Notes: a model not told the origin generated them from the sequence alone. A stretch of DNA of 64,000 bases from Candidatus Propionivibrio dominans (GCA_016709335.1 JADJNC010000060.1:124001-188000); one strand, 5' to 3'. Counted from the stretch's first letter, positions 48,016-56,915 are shown. Made by a program: numbers and translations.

Positions 48016-48045
48016 GGGCGCGGCAGCGAAAACGCTGTCGCGCCC
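48016..48045 (+). other. Stable hairpin between fliC and flaG
   Basis: Thirteen-pair GC-rich stem with one G-T pair (48016-48028 with 48033-48045) and an AAAA loop, lacking a T tract. Its place just after the most heavily expressed flagellar gene suggests mRNA stabilisation or attenuation before flaG. Confidence 0.5.
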
Positions 48046-48075
48046 TCTGCCCATTAAAGGCAAGGAGCAAGCACC

Positions 48076-48459
48076 ATGAATGTACAATCGGTCAATGGCG
48101 CCTTACCAAACAGCGTTGTAGCCGCACGCCAGGGCGCTCCTGCAAAGGTGAGCGCTGTACCTGAAGCACTGTTGGCCAAAGCCGCCGCCACCATAACGCA
48201 GCAAGCACCACCACCCACCCGGGACGTGCAGGCCAGCCGGCAACAGCTTGATGAAGCCGTCAATGCGGTCAGGGATTTTGTAAATTCGGTCAACAATTCA
48301 TTGTCGTTTTCAATCGATGACGATACGGGGAAAACGGTAGTCAAAGTGATCGATGCCAGCACCAAAGAGGTGATCAAACAATTCCCCTCGGAAGAAATGC
48401 TGGCAATGGCCAGGGCACTTAACAACATCAAGGGTTTGCTGCTGCAGCAAAAGGCGTAA
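48076..48459 (+). CDS. flaG: FlaG family protein
   Basis: 127 residues. The C-terminal FlaG domain reads LDEAVNAVRDFVNSVNNSLSFSIDDDTGKTVVKVIDASTKEVIKQFPSEEMLAMARALNNIKGLL; the N-terminal 55 residues are low-complexity. FlaG affects filament length in other polar flagellates. The position between fliC and fliD is conserved. AAGGAGC precedes the start. Confidence 0.95.
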   Translation: MNVQSVNGALPNSVVAARQGAPAKVSAVPEALLAKAAATITQQAPPPTRDVQASRQQLDEAVNAVRDFVNSVNNSLSFSIDDDTGKTVVKVIDASTKEVIKQFPSEEMLAMARALNNIKGLLLQQKA

Positions 48460-48488
48460 ACTGGAGGCTTCTCAGCCGGAGGGCAAAA

Positions 48489-49928
48489 ATGGCCATTTCT
48501 TCTTTGGGTGTCGGATCGGGGCTTGATCTAAACGGCATCATCACCAAGCTTATGCAGGTGGAACAGCAACCGCTGATTGGCTTGCAGAGGAAGGAAGCCA
48601 ACGTCCAGGCGCGCATCTCGGCACTGGGCTCGCTGAAATCAGCGCTGTCTTCGCTGCAAACTTCAGCGTCCGGGCTGATACCGGCATCCGGCCAATCGGC
48701 CGCCGACAAGTTCGCCAGCTTCAAGGCTACGCTTGCCGATACCGCAGTCGCCTCGGCGACTGCCTCGACCGGCGCCGTTGCCGGCCTCTACAGCCTCGAA
48801 GTCACGGCGCTGGCGCAAACGCAACGTCTCGTCTCGCAGCAGAGCGCCTCATATACATCCAGCACATCGCCACTGACGGCTACCGGTACGCTGCGTATCG
48901 CCATCGGATCGATGAGCACTGGCTCTTTTGTTGAGACCGGTTACAAGGATATCGATATGAGCGCCAGCGGCAAGACGCTGGCCGACTTGCGCGATGCGAT
49001 CAATGCCGCCGCTGCCGGCGTTTCAGCGACGATCATCACGACAAGCAATGTCGTTGGTGCGCGGGCGCAGTTGGTGCTGACCAGCAACGCCACCGGTCAG
49101 GCTGGCGTGATGAAGCTCAGCGGACTGAGTGGCTTCAACTTCGACCCCGACACGCCGGCTGTAGTCCCCGGGACAATGTCTCAGGAATCGGCCGATGGAG
49201 GCCAGGTGGCTCAAAATGCTGCCTTCAAGATCAACGGGATCCCAACGACAAGCAACAGCAACACCGTGAGCACCGTGCTCGACGGGCTGACGCTGACGTT
49301 GCTGAAAACCAATAGCGGGTCGCCGACAACGCTGACGGTCACGAAGGACTCGAGCACGGGCTTGAAATCCGCACTGAATGCACTGATCAAGTCCTATAAC
49401 GACGCCAACAAGACAGCGCGCGAGCTCGGCGCCTACGACGCCAGCACAAAGAAAGCCGGGGCACTGCAAGGCGACGCCACCTTGCGCGGCGTGCAAAGCC
49501 AATTTCGCTCACTGATTGCCACGACAGCAGGTGGCACCTCGGTTTATCAACGTCTTTCCGATATTGGCGTTGCGGTACAAAAAGATGGCAGCCTGTTACT
49601 GGACAGCGTAAAACTCGATGCAGCAATCACCGCTGACTACACGGGCGTCACGACGCTGGCTTCTGCCGTCGGGACCGCCTTCAAATCCGCCCTGGAAGGC
49701 CTGGTCAGTTCGACCGGCAACATCACCTCCGCACGCTGACAGCGCCAACCGGATCATCAAGATCTGACCAAACAGCAGCAGTCGCTATCAGACCGCCTGA
49801 CAAGTGTCGAATCCCGCTATCGCAGGCAATTTGCTGCGCTCGACAGTCTGATAGCCAACCTGAACAAAACCAGCAACTATCTGGCTCAACAGCTTGCCAA
49901 TCTGCCGAATGTTTCGAAAACAAACTAA
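48489..49928 (+). CDS. fliD: Flagellar filament cap protein FliD (frame interrupted near 3' end)
   Basis: About 479 residues when repaired. Forms the pentameric cap that folds flagellin at the filament tip. N-terminus SLGVGSGLDLNGIITKLMQVEQQPLIGLQRKEANVQARISALGSLKSAL; centre ASGKTLADLRDAINAAAAGVSATII; C-terminal FliD_C region QFRSLIATTAGGTSVYQRLSDIGVAVQKDGSLLLDS. Just past GNITSA two nearby indels (about 49732-49738 and 49762) break the frame; the helical end DLTKQQQSLSDRLTSVESRYRRQFAALDSLIANLNKTSNYLAQQLANL follows to a stop at 49928. No ORF change elsewhere. Confidence 0.93.
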
Positions 49929-49938
49929 GAGGCCAATC

Positions 49939-50354
49939 ATGTTTGGCATGACACAAAACCCCGCTGCGGCCTACGCCCAAATCGGGGTCGATACTATGAT
50001 TCAAAGCGCCGATCCGCATCGGCTGATAGTGATGCTCTTCGAAGGCGCCCGCACTGCCATCTCAATGGCGCGCCTGCATATGGAACACAATGAGATACCC
50101 GAGAAAGGCGCGGCCATTTCGCAGGCTATTGACATCATCAACAACGGTTTGCTCGTCAGCCTTGATATTGAGAACGGTGGCGAGTTGGCTGAGCGGCTCG
50201 CCGCGCTTTACGAGTACATCAGCCAGCGTCTGCTGTGGGCCAACCTCAAGAACAATGTGGCCGCGCTCGACGAAGCAAACCAGCTTCTGGGCGAACTGCA
50301 ATCGGCATGGGTCATGATCGCCCGGCGCCTGAACCACAGGCCGCCGCAGCGTGA
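49939..50354 (+). CDS. fliS: Flagellar chaperone FliS (probable frameshift at 3' end)
   Basis: Chaperone that binds flagellin's C-terminus and prevents cytoplasmic polymerisation. MFGMTQNPAAAYAQIGVDTMIQSADPHRLIVMLFEGARTAISMARLHM and the helical remainder are characteristic. The unbroken frame runs to 50397, over the fliT start; one base change near 50335 would instead give LNQAAAA and a stop at 50354, just before fliT, the expected arrangement. I use that end with moderate confidence. AAGAGG precedes the ATG. Confidence 0.88.
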
Positions 50355-50357
50355 GCC

Positions 50358-50669
50358 ATGGAGATTGAACGGCAGTATCTCGCCGCTCTCGATCTGACCC
50401 ATCAAATGGTGATTGCGGCGGGCACCCAGGACTGGGAAACGCTCACCGGGCTTGAGAAACTGCGCGCCGAGAGGATTGCGGCGACACCTTCGATCGCCAG
50501 CTTGACCTCCTCGCTTGAACCAGCTTTGGCACGACGTATCGCCGCGATCATCACGGAAATTGAACGCGAGAATGTCGAGATTCTCGAACAGATTCAGGCC
50601 TGGCAGAAACATGCAAGGATTCTGCTGCGCCTCGACAAGTCAGAGCCCTTGCCTGAGCGTCAGCAATGA
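50358..50669 (+). CDS. fliT: FliT-like flagellar protein
   Basis: 103 residues, all helical: MEIERQYLAALDLTHQMVIAAGTQDWETLTGLEKLRAERIAATPS, ending ILLRLDKSEPLPERQQ. It has the size, position (directly after fliS) and helical pattern of FliT, the FliD chaperone, though sequence identity in this family is low. Its stop overlaps the following start (ATGA), so translation is probably coupled. Confidence 0.78.
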   Translation: MEIERQYLAALDLTHQMVIAAGTQDWETLTGLEKLRAERIAATPSIASLTSSLEPALARRIAAIITEIERENVEILEQIQAWQKHARILLRLDKSEPLPERQQ

Positions 50670-51844
50670 TCCCCGCCGACGTCACCAGCCGCCTGCAGGT
50701 CTCCGCCGATGCGGCGTTGCGGCCGGTCGCTCCGGCGCAGGAAATCGCCGACAAGCTCTCCGGTCTGGTGGCCGGCCAGAAGGTCATGGCCGAAATCCAG
50801 GCGCTGCTCCCCAACGGCACCTACCGTGCGTTGATCAACCAGCGCAATCTCACGCTGGCCTTGCCGTTTTCAGCCAAAAGTGGCGATGCGCTCGAACTCC
50901 AGGTGACCGAGTCGAATGGCAAACTGGCGCTGGCCGTTGTCACCCGTGCGGAGGGTGAAGGCGGCAAGGCCGCCGCAACAACGTCGTCAACGCTGAGTCA
51001 GACCGGCCAGTTGATCAGCACGCTCTTTTCCGGCGCCCGCGAAGCCAAAGGCGGCGCGACAGCCTTGCCGCTCAACGGCAATCAGCCGCTTGCCGGTGCC
51101 CCGCCCAACAGCGCACAGGACTTGTTGCCCTTGCTCAAGCAGGCGATCACGCAAAGCGGGATGTTTTACGAATCGCATCAGGCAGAATGGGTCGAAGGCC
51201 GTTTTGCCAAGGCGGCGCTGCTGCTCGAACCTCAGGGAAAGCTGTCTTCGCCTTTGGCATTCAGCAGCGCGGGCGCCGACCAGCAGGCCAGCGCCGCACT
51301 GCTGAAAATTCCGCTTCCGGCAAGTTCCAGCGAGCCGGTGACCACGCCGCGCCTTGTCGCCGACATGACGCAAACGCCGGGCGGCAGTGTCGATGGCAGC
51401 AAGGCAGGCGCAGCCCAGTCACCAGGACAGACACCAGGCCAACTGCTTGCCCCGCAGACACAAGCCATTGTCCAGCAGCAACTCGAATCTCTGGCGACAC
51501 AGAACTTTTCCTGGCAGGGACAGGTCTGGCAAGGTCAGGAATTGCGCTGGGAAATTGACGAGGACGCCGCTCGCCGCGCACAGGAGGGCGATGAGACGGC
51601 GGCCAGGTGGTCGACGCGGCTGCATCTGACGCTTCCCAATCTGGGCGAAATCAGCGCCCAGATCCGGCTTCAGGGGAACCAGATTACCCTGGCGATGAGT
51701 GCCGGCAATGAAGAAACGCGCGCCCTGATGCGTGCTGCGAGTCTGGCCCTTCGTTCCCAGCTTGATGAAGCCGGCCTGACGCTGGCCTCGATGGGGGTTG
51801 ACGCGCTGAGCGAAAGCAATACAGATGGCCAGGCCGGACAATGA
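50666..51844 (+). CDS. FliK-like hook-length control protein (second copy)
   Basis: 392 residues. The C-terminal Flg_hook-like domain is recognisable (QGQVWQGQELRWEIDED ... STRLHLTLPNLGEISAQIRLQGNQITLAMSAGNEETRALMRAASLALRSQLDEAGLTLASMGV), while the N-terminal 270 residues are Ala/Gln/Gly/Pro-rich and disordered. A separate fliK lies at 62495 in the fliF operon. This copy overlaps the next gene, a short flhB-like protein, by 20 bases. FliK-FlhB pairing mirrors the hook-length switch, so the two may act together, but their division of labour with the main copy is unknown. Confidence 0.8.
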   Translation: MIPADVTSRLQVSADAALRPVAPAQEIADKLSGLVAGQKVMAEIQALLPNGTYRALINQRNLTLALPFSAKSGDALELQVTESNGKLALAVVTRAEGEGGKAAATTSSTLSQTGQLISTLFSGAREAKGGATALPLNGNQPLAGAPPNSAQDLLPLLKQAITQSGMFYESHQAEWVEGRFAKAALLLEPQGKLSSPLAFSSAGADQQASAALLKIPLPASSSEPVTTPRLVADMTQTPGGSVDGSKAGAAQSPGQTPGQLLAPQTQAIVQQQLESLATQNFSWQGQVWQGQELRWEIDEDAARRAQEGDETAARWSTRLHLTLPNLGEISAQIRLQGNQITLAMSAGNEETRALMRAASLALRSQLDEAGLTLASMGVDALSESNTDGQAGQ

Positions 51845-52151
51845 TCCGCTGAAGAGCGCTATCGCTCTCGCCTACAGCCAGAGCGACGCGGCACCGCGGG
51901 TGGTGGCCAAAGGGCGTGGACTGATCGCTCAGACCATCATCGCACGCGCCCGCGAACACGGCGTTTATGTGCACGAATCGCCGGAACTCGTCTCGCTGCT
52001 CATGCAAATAGACCTTGACCAGCGCATTCCGCCGCAACTCTATATCGCCGTTTCGGAATTGCTGGCCTGGGTCTATCGCCTGGAAAGCGGCCAGCCGGTG
52101 GCTGTTGCTCCGGTTCTCTCGGCATTGCCGGAAGTGCTGGAGAAGCGCTAA
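51825..52151 (+). CDS. FlhB C-terminal-domain homologue (FhlB/YlqH type)
   Basis: 108 residues corresponding only to the cytoplasmic domain of FlhB/YscU: SAIALAYSQSDAAPRVVAKGRGLIAQTIIARAREHGVYVHESPELVSLLMQIDLDQRIPPQLYIAVSELLAWVYRLE. The cleavage motif NPTH of true FlhB is not present, and there is no membrane part. Such free-standing domains often accompany a fliK-like gene, as here (overlap of 20 bases), and can partly replace FlhB's C-terminus. The full FlhB gene is not in the window. Confidence 0.88.
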   Translation: MARPDNDPLKSAIALAYSQSDAAPRVVAKGRGLIAQTIIARAREHGVYVHESPELVSLLMQIDLDQRIPPQLYIAVSELLAWVYRLESGQPVAVAPVLSALPEVLEKR

Positions 52152-52501
52152 GCCGCGAGAAGGCTTTCGTAGGGGATATGCAAACCATCATGCAGGCGCT
52201 TGACCATTCCCAAACTCAAGCGGCGCTTGCCGTTCAGAACTTCGGAAACACGGCCACTTGAACCGATGTAGGGCTCCAAATCCCTTGCCGTGAGCCCCTG
52301 CTGTTCCATTCTGAATTTAATGGCCTCGACGGGATCTGTAGCCTCCATCGGGTAATGCTTGTGCTCATAGGCCTCAATGAGCGTCACAAGAATTTCCATC
52401 TCATCCGCCCCTGGCGTTCCCGCTTGCGACTGAAACACCCGTTCCAGACGCTTGAATGCGGCATGCAAATCTTCATCGTTTCGGATTGGCTTAATATTCA
52501 T
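52148..52501 (-). CDS. higA: HigA-type antitoxin
   Basis: 117 residues from ATG 52501. It begins MNIKPIRNDEDLHAAFKRLERVF and contains an XRE-type helix-turn-helix near the C-terminus: AIKFRMEQQGLTARDLEPYIGSSGRVSEVLNGKRRLSLGMVKRLHDGLHIP. This matches the HigA group whose N-terminus neutralises HigB and whose HTH autorepresses the operon. Its ATG overlaps the stop of the toxin gene by 11 bases, with the toxin first, as in classic higBA. It ends four bases inside the flhB-like gene, on the opposite strand. Confidence 0.93.
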   Translation of the reverse strand: MNIKPIRNDEDLHAAFKRLERVFQSQAGTPGADEMEILVTLIEAYEHKHYPMEATDPVEAIKFRMEQQGLTARDLEPYIGSSGRVSEVLNGKRRLSLGMVKRLHDGLHIPYESLLAA

Positions 52502-52799
52502 TGATTGTCTCCACATCAATCTGGTCGTAACGCGCATGCGATCCAACAAACTTTACCCACACTATTCCTGCCTGATATTGCAATTCAACGACCAGTCGGT
52601 ACTTGTTTCCAGCGACGTTGAACACTACCCGGTTTTTGCCACAAATACTTGCGCTACGGTATTGATCTTTTATGTCTCGTGGTGTTTTCCAGTTTGCCTT
52701 CAACACTTCGTCATACCAGCTTTGTAACGCCCCTTTTGAATCCGCGCATTCCGGCTTGCCCCAATACCTTACCAGCGTACTCTTGGCAATCACCCGCAT
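52491..52799 (-). CDS. higB: HigB-type mRNA interferase toxin
   Basis: 102 residues with a RelE-superfamily HigB fold: MRVIAKSTLVRYWGKPECADSKGALQSWYDEVLKANWKTPRDIKDQYRSASICGKNRVVFNVAGNKYRLVVELQYQAGIVWVKFVGSHARYDQIDVETI. The motif FNVAGNKYRLVV and the terminal HARYDxID are conserved in HigB, which cleaves translated mRNA on the ribosome. First gene of the higBA pair. Uninterrupted, so the toxin looks functional. Confidence 0.93.
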   Translation of the reverse strand: MRVIAKSTLVRYWGKPECADSKGALQSWYDEVLKANWKTPRDIKDQYRSASICGKNRVVFNVAGNKYRLVVELQYQAGIVWVKFVGSHARYDQIDVETINEY

Positions 52800-53094
52800 G
52801 AGACTTCTCCCGTTTTGGGAGATATTAAAGTCATTTCACCACTACGTCAATCGCTTCGCTCTGATCGCCCTGCATATTCGTCACAAGCCCGAAATGACGG
52901 CTCGGATGGGAATCAGGTCTTGGATGGAAAAACAGCAAGACACATCGCTAACCCGACCTACGATGTGTCACCTTTACCTGGATTCCGGGTCAAGCCCGGA
53001 ATGACGGCTTGGGTGGAACAAACAGCAGACCCGAACTGCGGCGAATGGATTATCTGGGTTAAAATCTTCTCCGCAGCCCAAATCAGGACAAAGT
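52800..53094. repeat. Intergenic region with repeat copies, between higB and ycgR
   Basis: No gene seen. Two related repeat pieces are visible: cgtcacaagcccgaaatgacgg near 52879-52900 and, at 52982-53002, the palindrome attccgggtcaagcccggaat followed by gacgg, typical of dispersed betaproteobacterial repeats. They mark the right side of the higBA insertion. Confidence 0.6.
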
Positions 53095-53898
53095 ATGGCA
53101 GAGTCAGGCGTTCAGGAAGGTACTGAACAAACCCCTCCTCAATTTGAACTCGATCAATCCGACGACTACAGCCAGTTTTTGCTGCACTCGAAGTCGGAAA
53201 TCCTCGCCGTGCTTCGTTCCCTGTTAAAAAAGGGAGCGATGATCACGGTCCATTTCGACCAGGGTCATTCTTTCCTGCTCACGTCGATCATCGGCCTGAG
53301 TACGGACAATCGCGAGTTTGTCCTCGATATTGGCAGCGATGAAGAGATGAATCGCAGGGCGCTGCTGGCTAAAAGGCTGATTTTTACGTCCCTCATCGAC
53401 AAGGTGAAAGTTCAATTCAGTCTGAACAAGTTGTCGCCGACAAAGAGCGGGGGGCGTGCCGCATTTCTCGCTACCGTGCCAGATACATTGCTCCGCCTGC
53501 AGCGCCGCGAGTTTTACCGGCTGTCAACCCCGATCGCCAACCCGATCAGACTCAAGGCCACGGTCAGGCGCGCCGACGATAGCGCGCTGCAAATCGAACT
53601 GCCGCTGATGGATATCAGCGGTGGGGGTGTTGGCTTGATGGCAACACTCGATCAGGCCCGACTGTTCAAGCGGGGCGATACGCTGAACGAGTGCAAATTG
53701 ATGTTGCCTGATGAGGGTTTGCTGGTGGCGACGCTGTGCGTGCGCAACCTGTTTGATGTCACCACACGCAGCGGGTCGCACTTTGCTCGCGTCGGCTGCG
53801 AATTCGTGGGATTGCCCTCTCCCCGACTGACGATGGTCCAGCGATACATCACTCGCGTCGAGCGCGAACGCAAGGCACGCGTGACCGGTATGGCCTGA
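53095..53898 (+). CDS. ycgR: Flagellar brake protein YcgR (PilZ domain)
   Basis: 267 residues. N-terminal YcgR domain (residues about 20-130, IVTVHFDQGHSFLLTSIIGLSTDNREFVLDIG-like) and a C-terminal PilZ domain with the cyclic di-GMP motif LQRREFYRLSTP (RRxxxR) and DISGGGVGLM (D/NxSxxG). When bound to cyclic di-GMP, YcgR slows the flagellar motor. A diguanylate cyclase is encoded 8 kb away. It follows the flagellar gene run but is cut off from it by higBA. No interruptions. Confidence 0.94.
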   Translation: MAESGVQEGTEQTPPQFELDQSDDYSQFLLHSKSEILAVLRSLLKKGAMITVHFDQGHSFLLTSIIGLSTDNREFVLDIGSDEEMNRRALLAKRLIFTSLIDKVKVQFSLNKLSPTKSGGRAAFLATVPDTLLRLQRREFYRLSTPIANPIRLKATVRRADDSALQIELPLMDISGGGVGLMATLDQARLFKRGDTLNECKLMLPDEGLLVATLCVRNLFDVTTRSGSHFARVGCEFVGLPSPRLTMVQRYITRVERERKARVTGMA

Positions 53899-53953
53899 TG
53901 CAACAACGGCGCCGCACGGGCGCCGTTGATCTCTCACATCGGGAGAAGACGTT

Positions 53954-54277
53954 TTAAACCTGCATGTTCATCACGTCGTGGTAGGCTGAAACGAGCTTGT
54001 TGCGTACCTGCACCATTTCCTGAAACGAAATATTGGCCTTCTGCAGGGAAATCATGACCTCGTGCAGATTGGCGTTGCCGTCGCCGGCGGCAAAATTTGC
54101 CGCCATCCCTTGCGCCTGCTGCTGCGTCTGATTGACCTGGTCGATCGAATTCTGAAGGATTTGCGCAAAATCCGCCCCACCCGCCGGTGCGCTCTGTGCC
54201 TCGGCTACACGGCCACCGGCCTGCGCTGCCGTCGCCCGCAAAACGCTTAACATCTGATCTATGCCCTGGGTTTCCAT
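53954..54277 (-). CDS. fliE: Flagellar hook-basal body protein FliE
   Basis: 107 residues from the ATG at 54277, chosen because GGAG sits seven bases upstream (a TTG lies at 54289). The C-terminal half is conserved: ADFAQILQNSIDQVNQTQQQAQGMAANFAAGDGNANLHEVMISLQKANISFQEMVQVRNKLVSAYHDVMNMQV. It links the MS ring to the rod. It lies downstream of flrC on the minus strand, away from fliF, whose partner it normally is. Confidence 0.97.
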   Translation of the reverse strand: METQGIDQMLSVLRATAAQAGGRVAEAQSAPAGGADFAQILQNSIDQVNQTQQQAQGMAANFAAGDGNANLHEVMISLQKANISFQEMVQVRNKLVSAYHDVMNMQV

Positions 54278-54346
54278 TTGCTTCTCCAAATACCGGTCAT
54301 ACTGTCCTACGCAAAAAGCGCGCCTGACGGCTTGCCGCTTGCCCGA

Positions 54347-55720
54347 TCACTCGTCGAACAAACCGGCGTCACGGTATTGTTTGAGTTTGTAACGCAAGGT
54401 TCGTTCCGACATTCCCAGCCGTTCGCCGGCAAGTTTTCGCGAGCCGCCCATCAAGGCCAGAGTTTCCAGAATATGTTCACGCTCCAGATCCCGCATATTA
54501 TCGGTTTTTTGCCCGTCAGACAGCGGTAACGAAAAAGCCGTAGCCGCAGCCTCAAAAATGGCGCCCGGTTTTACTCCGTCAGTCGAAAATACCGTCGCCG
54601 AAAGATGCAGCGCATCGGCCTCGACGATTTCTGACGGGGCAAAAATTACGGCACGCTGCATGACATTTTCCAGCTCGCGCACGTTTCCCGGCCACGCATG
54701 CCCGAGCAGGGCGTCCTCGGCAGAGGGTGCCAGCCACAGCCCGGAACGCCCGGAACGAGCACCATGCTCGGCCAGAAAATGCCGCGCCAGCGGAACAATG
54801 TCTTCGCGGCGCTGGCGCAGTGCCGGAATCAACAAGGGAAAAACATTGAGCCGGTAATAGACGTCTTCGCGCAAAACGCCCCTGGCCACGGCCTCGGCCA
54901 TGTCCCGATTGGACGTGGCGATGATGCGAATGTCGAGGGCAACCGGTTTCTTGCCGCCCACCCGCTCAACCTCGCGCTCCTGAAGGACACGCAGCAGCTT
55001 GGCTTGCAGCCCGAGCGGCATTTCGGTCACTTCATCAAGCAACAGCGTTCCGTTTTGTGCCTGCTCGAACTTTCCGGCCTGCGCCTGCTGTGCGCCGGTA
55101 AAGGCGCCTTTCTCGTAGCCGAATAGCGTCGCTTCCAGCAGACTGTCGGGAATGGCCGCACAATTGATGGCAATAAAGGGGCCGGATCGACGTGCCGAAT
55201 GCTTGTGAATGTAGCGGGCGACAACTTCCTTGCCGACACCGCTTTCCCCGGTCAACAGCACTGTCGTGTCGGTCTGCGCGACACGCGTCGCCAGGGCAAA
55301 GAGATTGCGGCTGACCGGATCGTTGGCGACCACCCGGTCATCGTCCATCGCTTCCGGCAGACGATAGCGGGTCACGTGTTCGAGCAGCGCCTTCGGCTCG
55401 AAAGGCTTGAGCAGGAAGTCACAGGCGCCGGAGCGCATGGCTTCGACCGCCCGATCGACATCGGCAAAGGCGGTCATCAGCACGACCGGGAGATGCGGAA
55501 AACGGCTGCGAATCTCCTTGAGCAGCGTAATCCCGTCAATCGGCATCATGCGCACATCGCTCACCACCAGCGACACAGCCTGCGCATCAAGCAGTTTCAG
55601 TGCCTCCTCGCCTCCCGGCGCAGAAACGACCGACTGCCCGGCCAGTTCGAGCGTATCGCACACCGCTTCGCGCAAATTGGGGTCGTCTTCGACAACCAGT
55701 ATCGGTAATCCCTGAGCCAT
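54347..55720 (-). CDS. flrC: Sigma-54-dependent response regulator FlrC/FleR
   Basis: 457 residues in three domains: receiver with phosphorylatable Asp55 (SLVVSDVRMMP), AAA+ domain with GESGVGKE, the sigma-54 contact GAFTGA and LLLDEVTEMP, and a C-terminal Fis-type HTH (LETLALMGGSRKLAGERLGMSERTLRYKLKQYR). It activates class III flagellar genes from -24/-12 promoters such as the one found before fliK (62444). Ten bases downstream of flrB on the same strand, with fliE next; a typical two-component unit. Confidence 0.95.
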   Translation of the reverse strand: MAQGLPILVVEDDPNLREAVCDTLELAGQSVVSAPGGEEALKLLDAQAVSLVVSDVRMMPIDGITLLKEIRSRFPHLPVVLMTAFADVDRAVEAMRSGACDFLLKPFEPKALLEHVTRYRLPEAMDDDRVVANDPVSRNLFALATRVAQTDTTVLLTGESGVGKEVVARYIHKHSARRSGPFIAINCAAIPDSLLEATLFGYEKGAFTGAQQAQAGKFEQAQNGTLLLDEVTEMPLGLQAKLLRVLQEREVERVGGKKPVALDIRIIATSNRDMAEAVARGVLREDVYYRLNVFPLLIPALRQRREDIVPLARHFLAEHGARSGRSGLWLAPSAEDALLGHAWPGNVRELENVMQRAVIFAPSEIVEADALHLSATVFSTDGVKPGAIFEAAATAFSLPLSDGQKTDNMRDLEREHILETLALMGGSRKLAGERLGMSERTLRYKLKQYRDAGLFDE

Positions 55721-55730
55721 TATTTTCCAG

Positions 55731-56915
55731 TTATTGTTTGTTCACCGCCGCGCAGGGCAGCAGCATTACAAATTCCGAGCCCTCGCCCGGCATTGAACTG
55801 ACTTCAATGGTGCCGCCGTGTGCGCGTACAACACCGAGTGCAATCGCCAGACCGAGGCCTGTACCCTGCCCCCGGGTCGTAAAGAAAGGCTCGAAAATCC
55901 TGGCCTGTGTTTCGGGCTCGATACCGCCGCCGGTATCGCGCACGCTGACACGCAGTTGCCGCGCAGCGATGACCGCGCCTAATCTGACCTCTGCGCTGCG
56001 TTCAGTTCGCACCTCACAGGCCTGCACTGCGTTTTCCAGCAGGTTCAGCAGTGCACCACCGAGAGCCTTGCGACTGCCCGTGATTATAGAGTCACCGACC
56101 TCGGAACTGACGTTGAAACGGATGCCTTTTTCGCGGCACAGGGGTTCGATCATCTGGGCGCAATCGGCGATCAGCGATGCGGCTGCAATGACATCACGGC
56201 CAATGCTCTCGCCGCGCGCGAAAAGCAGAACGTCCTGAATCAGCCGCTCAAGGCGCTTCAGTTGCTCGCTCGCCTTGCCGGCAAAGCGCGTACGCGCCGC
56301 ATCGGAAAGTTCCGGCTGGGTCAGGTTCGAGCTATAGAGCAAGGCCGTCGCCAGGGGCGTTCGCAACTGATGCGCCAGCGAAGCCGCCATCTCGCCCATC
56401 GCCGCCAGACGCTGATTGCGCTCGAGGTTGGCCTTGAGTTCGTGCGCGACCGTAATGTCGTGGATCAGCAGCAGGCGACCACCCGCTGAGTCAAGCGGGC
56501 TTTCGGCAATTGAAACACGCTGCGCTGCTAGCTGCCACTCGTCCGGGGAATCGGTAGCGACCAGCTTCGCCCGTGCCAGCGTCGGCCAGTCGCTGCCGAT
56601 GATTGCTGCGCCCAGCATTTGACTGGCAACAGGATTGGCTTCGCTGACCGTCGCTGCGCTGTCGAGAACCACCACGCCCGCCGGCAAGGCGTTAAGCAGC
56701 AGGGAAAGACGCTCGGAAAGTGCTTGTTTCTCCTGGTATTGCCGGCGCAACTCGCCGTTGGCGACGGCCAATTCGGCGGTCAACGATTCAACGCGGGCTT
56801 GCAAGCCCTCGTACGCCAGAGTGAGTTCAAGCGATACCTGATTGAAGACGTCGAAAGCACGCTGCAATTCCTGCGCCTTCATTTCCGGGGCCGGTATTTG
56901 AGCCGCTTCACTCAT
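55731..56915 (-). CDS. flrB: Flagellar sensor histidine kinase FlrB/FleS
   Basis: 394 residues from the ATG at 56915 (frame opens at 56936). It has no membrane segment, so it is a cytoplasmic kinase: N-terminal coiled coil (QELQRAFDVFNQVSLELTLAYEGLQARVESLTAELAV), a small PAS-like domain (NALPAGVVVLDSAATVSEANPVASQMLG), H-box SLAHQLRTPL with phosphorylated His182, N-box (LLNLLENAV), and G-boxes VRDTGGGIEPE and GQGTGLGLAIA. Partner of FlrC, encoded 10 bases downstream. The start of fliF is 104 bases away on the other strand. Confidence 0.94.
   Translation of the reverse strand: MSEAAQIPAPEMKAQELQRAFDVFNQVSLELTLAYEGLQARVESLTAELAVANGELRRQYQEKQALSERLSLLLNALPAGVVVLDSAATVSEANPVASQMLGAAIIGSDWPTLARAKLVATDSPDEWQLAAQRVSIAESPLDSAGGRLLLIHDITVAHELKANLERNQRLAAMGEMAASLAHQLRTPLATALLYSSNLTQPELSDAARTRFAGKASEQLKRLERLIQDVLLFARGESIGRDVIAAASLIADCAQMIEPLCREKGIRFNVSSEVGDSIITGSRKALGGALLNLLENAVQACEVRTERSAEVRLGAVIAARQLRVSVRDTGGGIEPETQARIFEPFFTTRGQGTGLGLAIALGVVRAHGGTIEVSSMPGEGSEFVMLLPCAAVNKQ

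Noticed and set aside
52879..53002. Short palindromes as a possible CRISPR array
   Set aside because: Only two dissimilar copies, no regular spacers; they match ubiquitous dispersed intergenic repeats.
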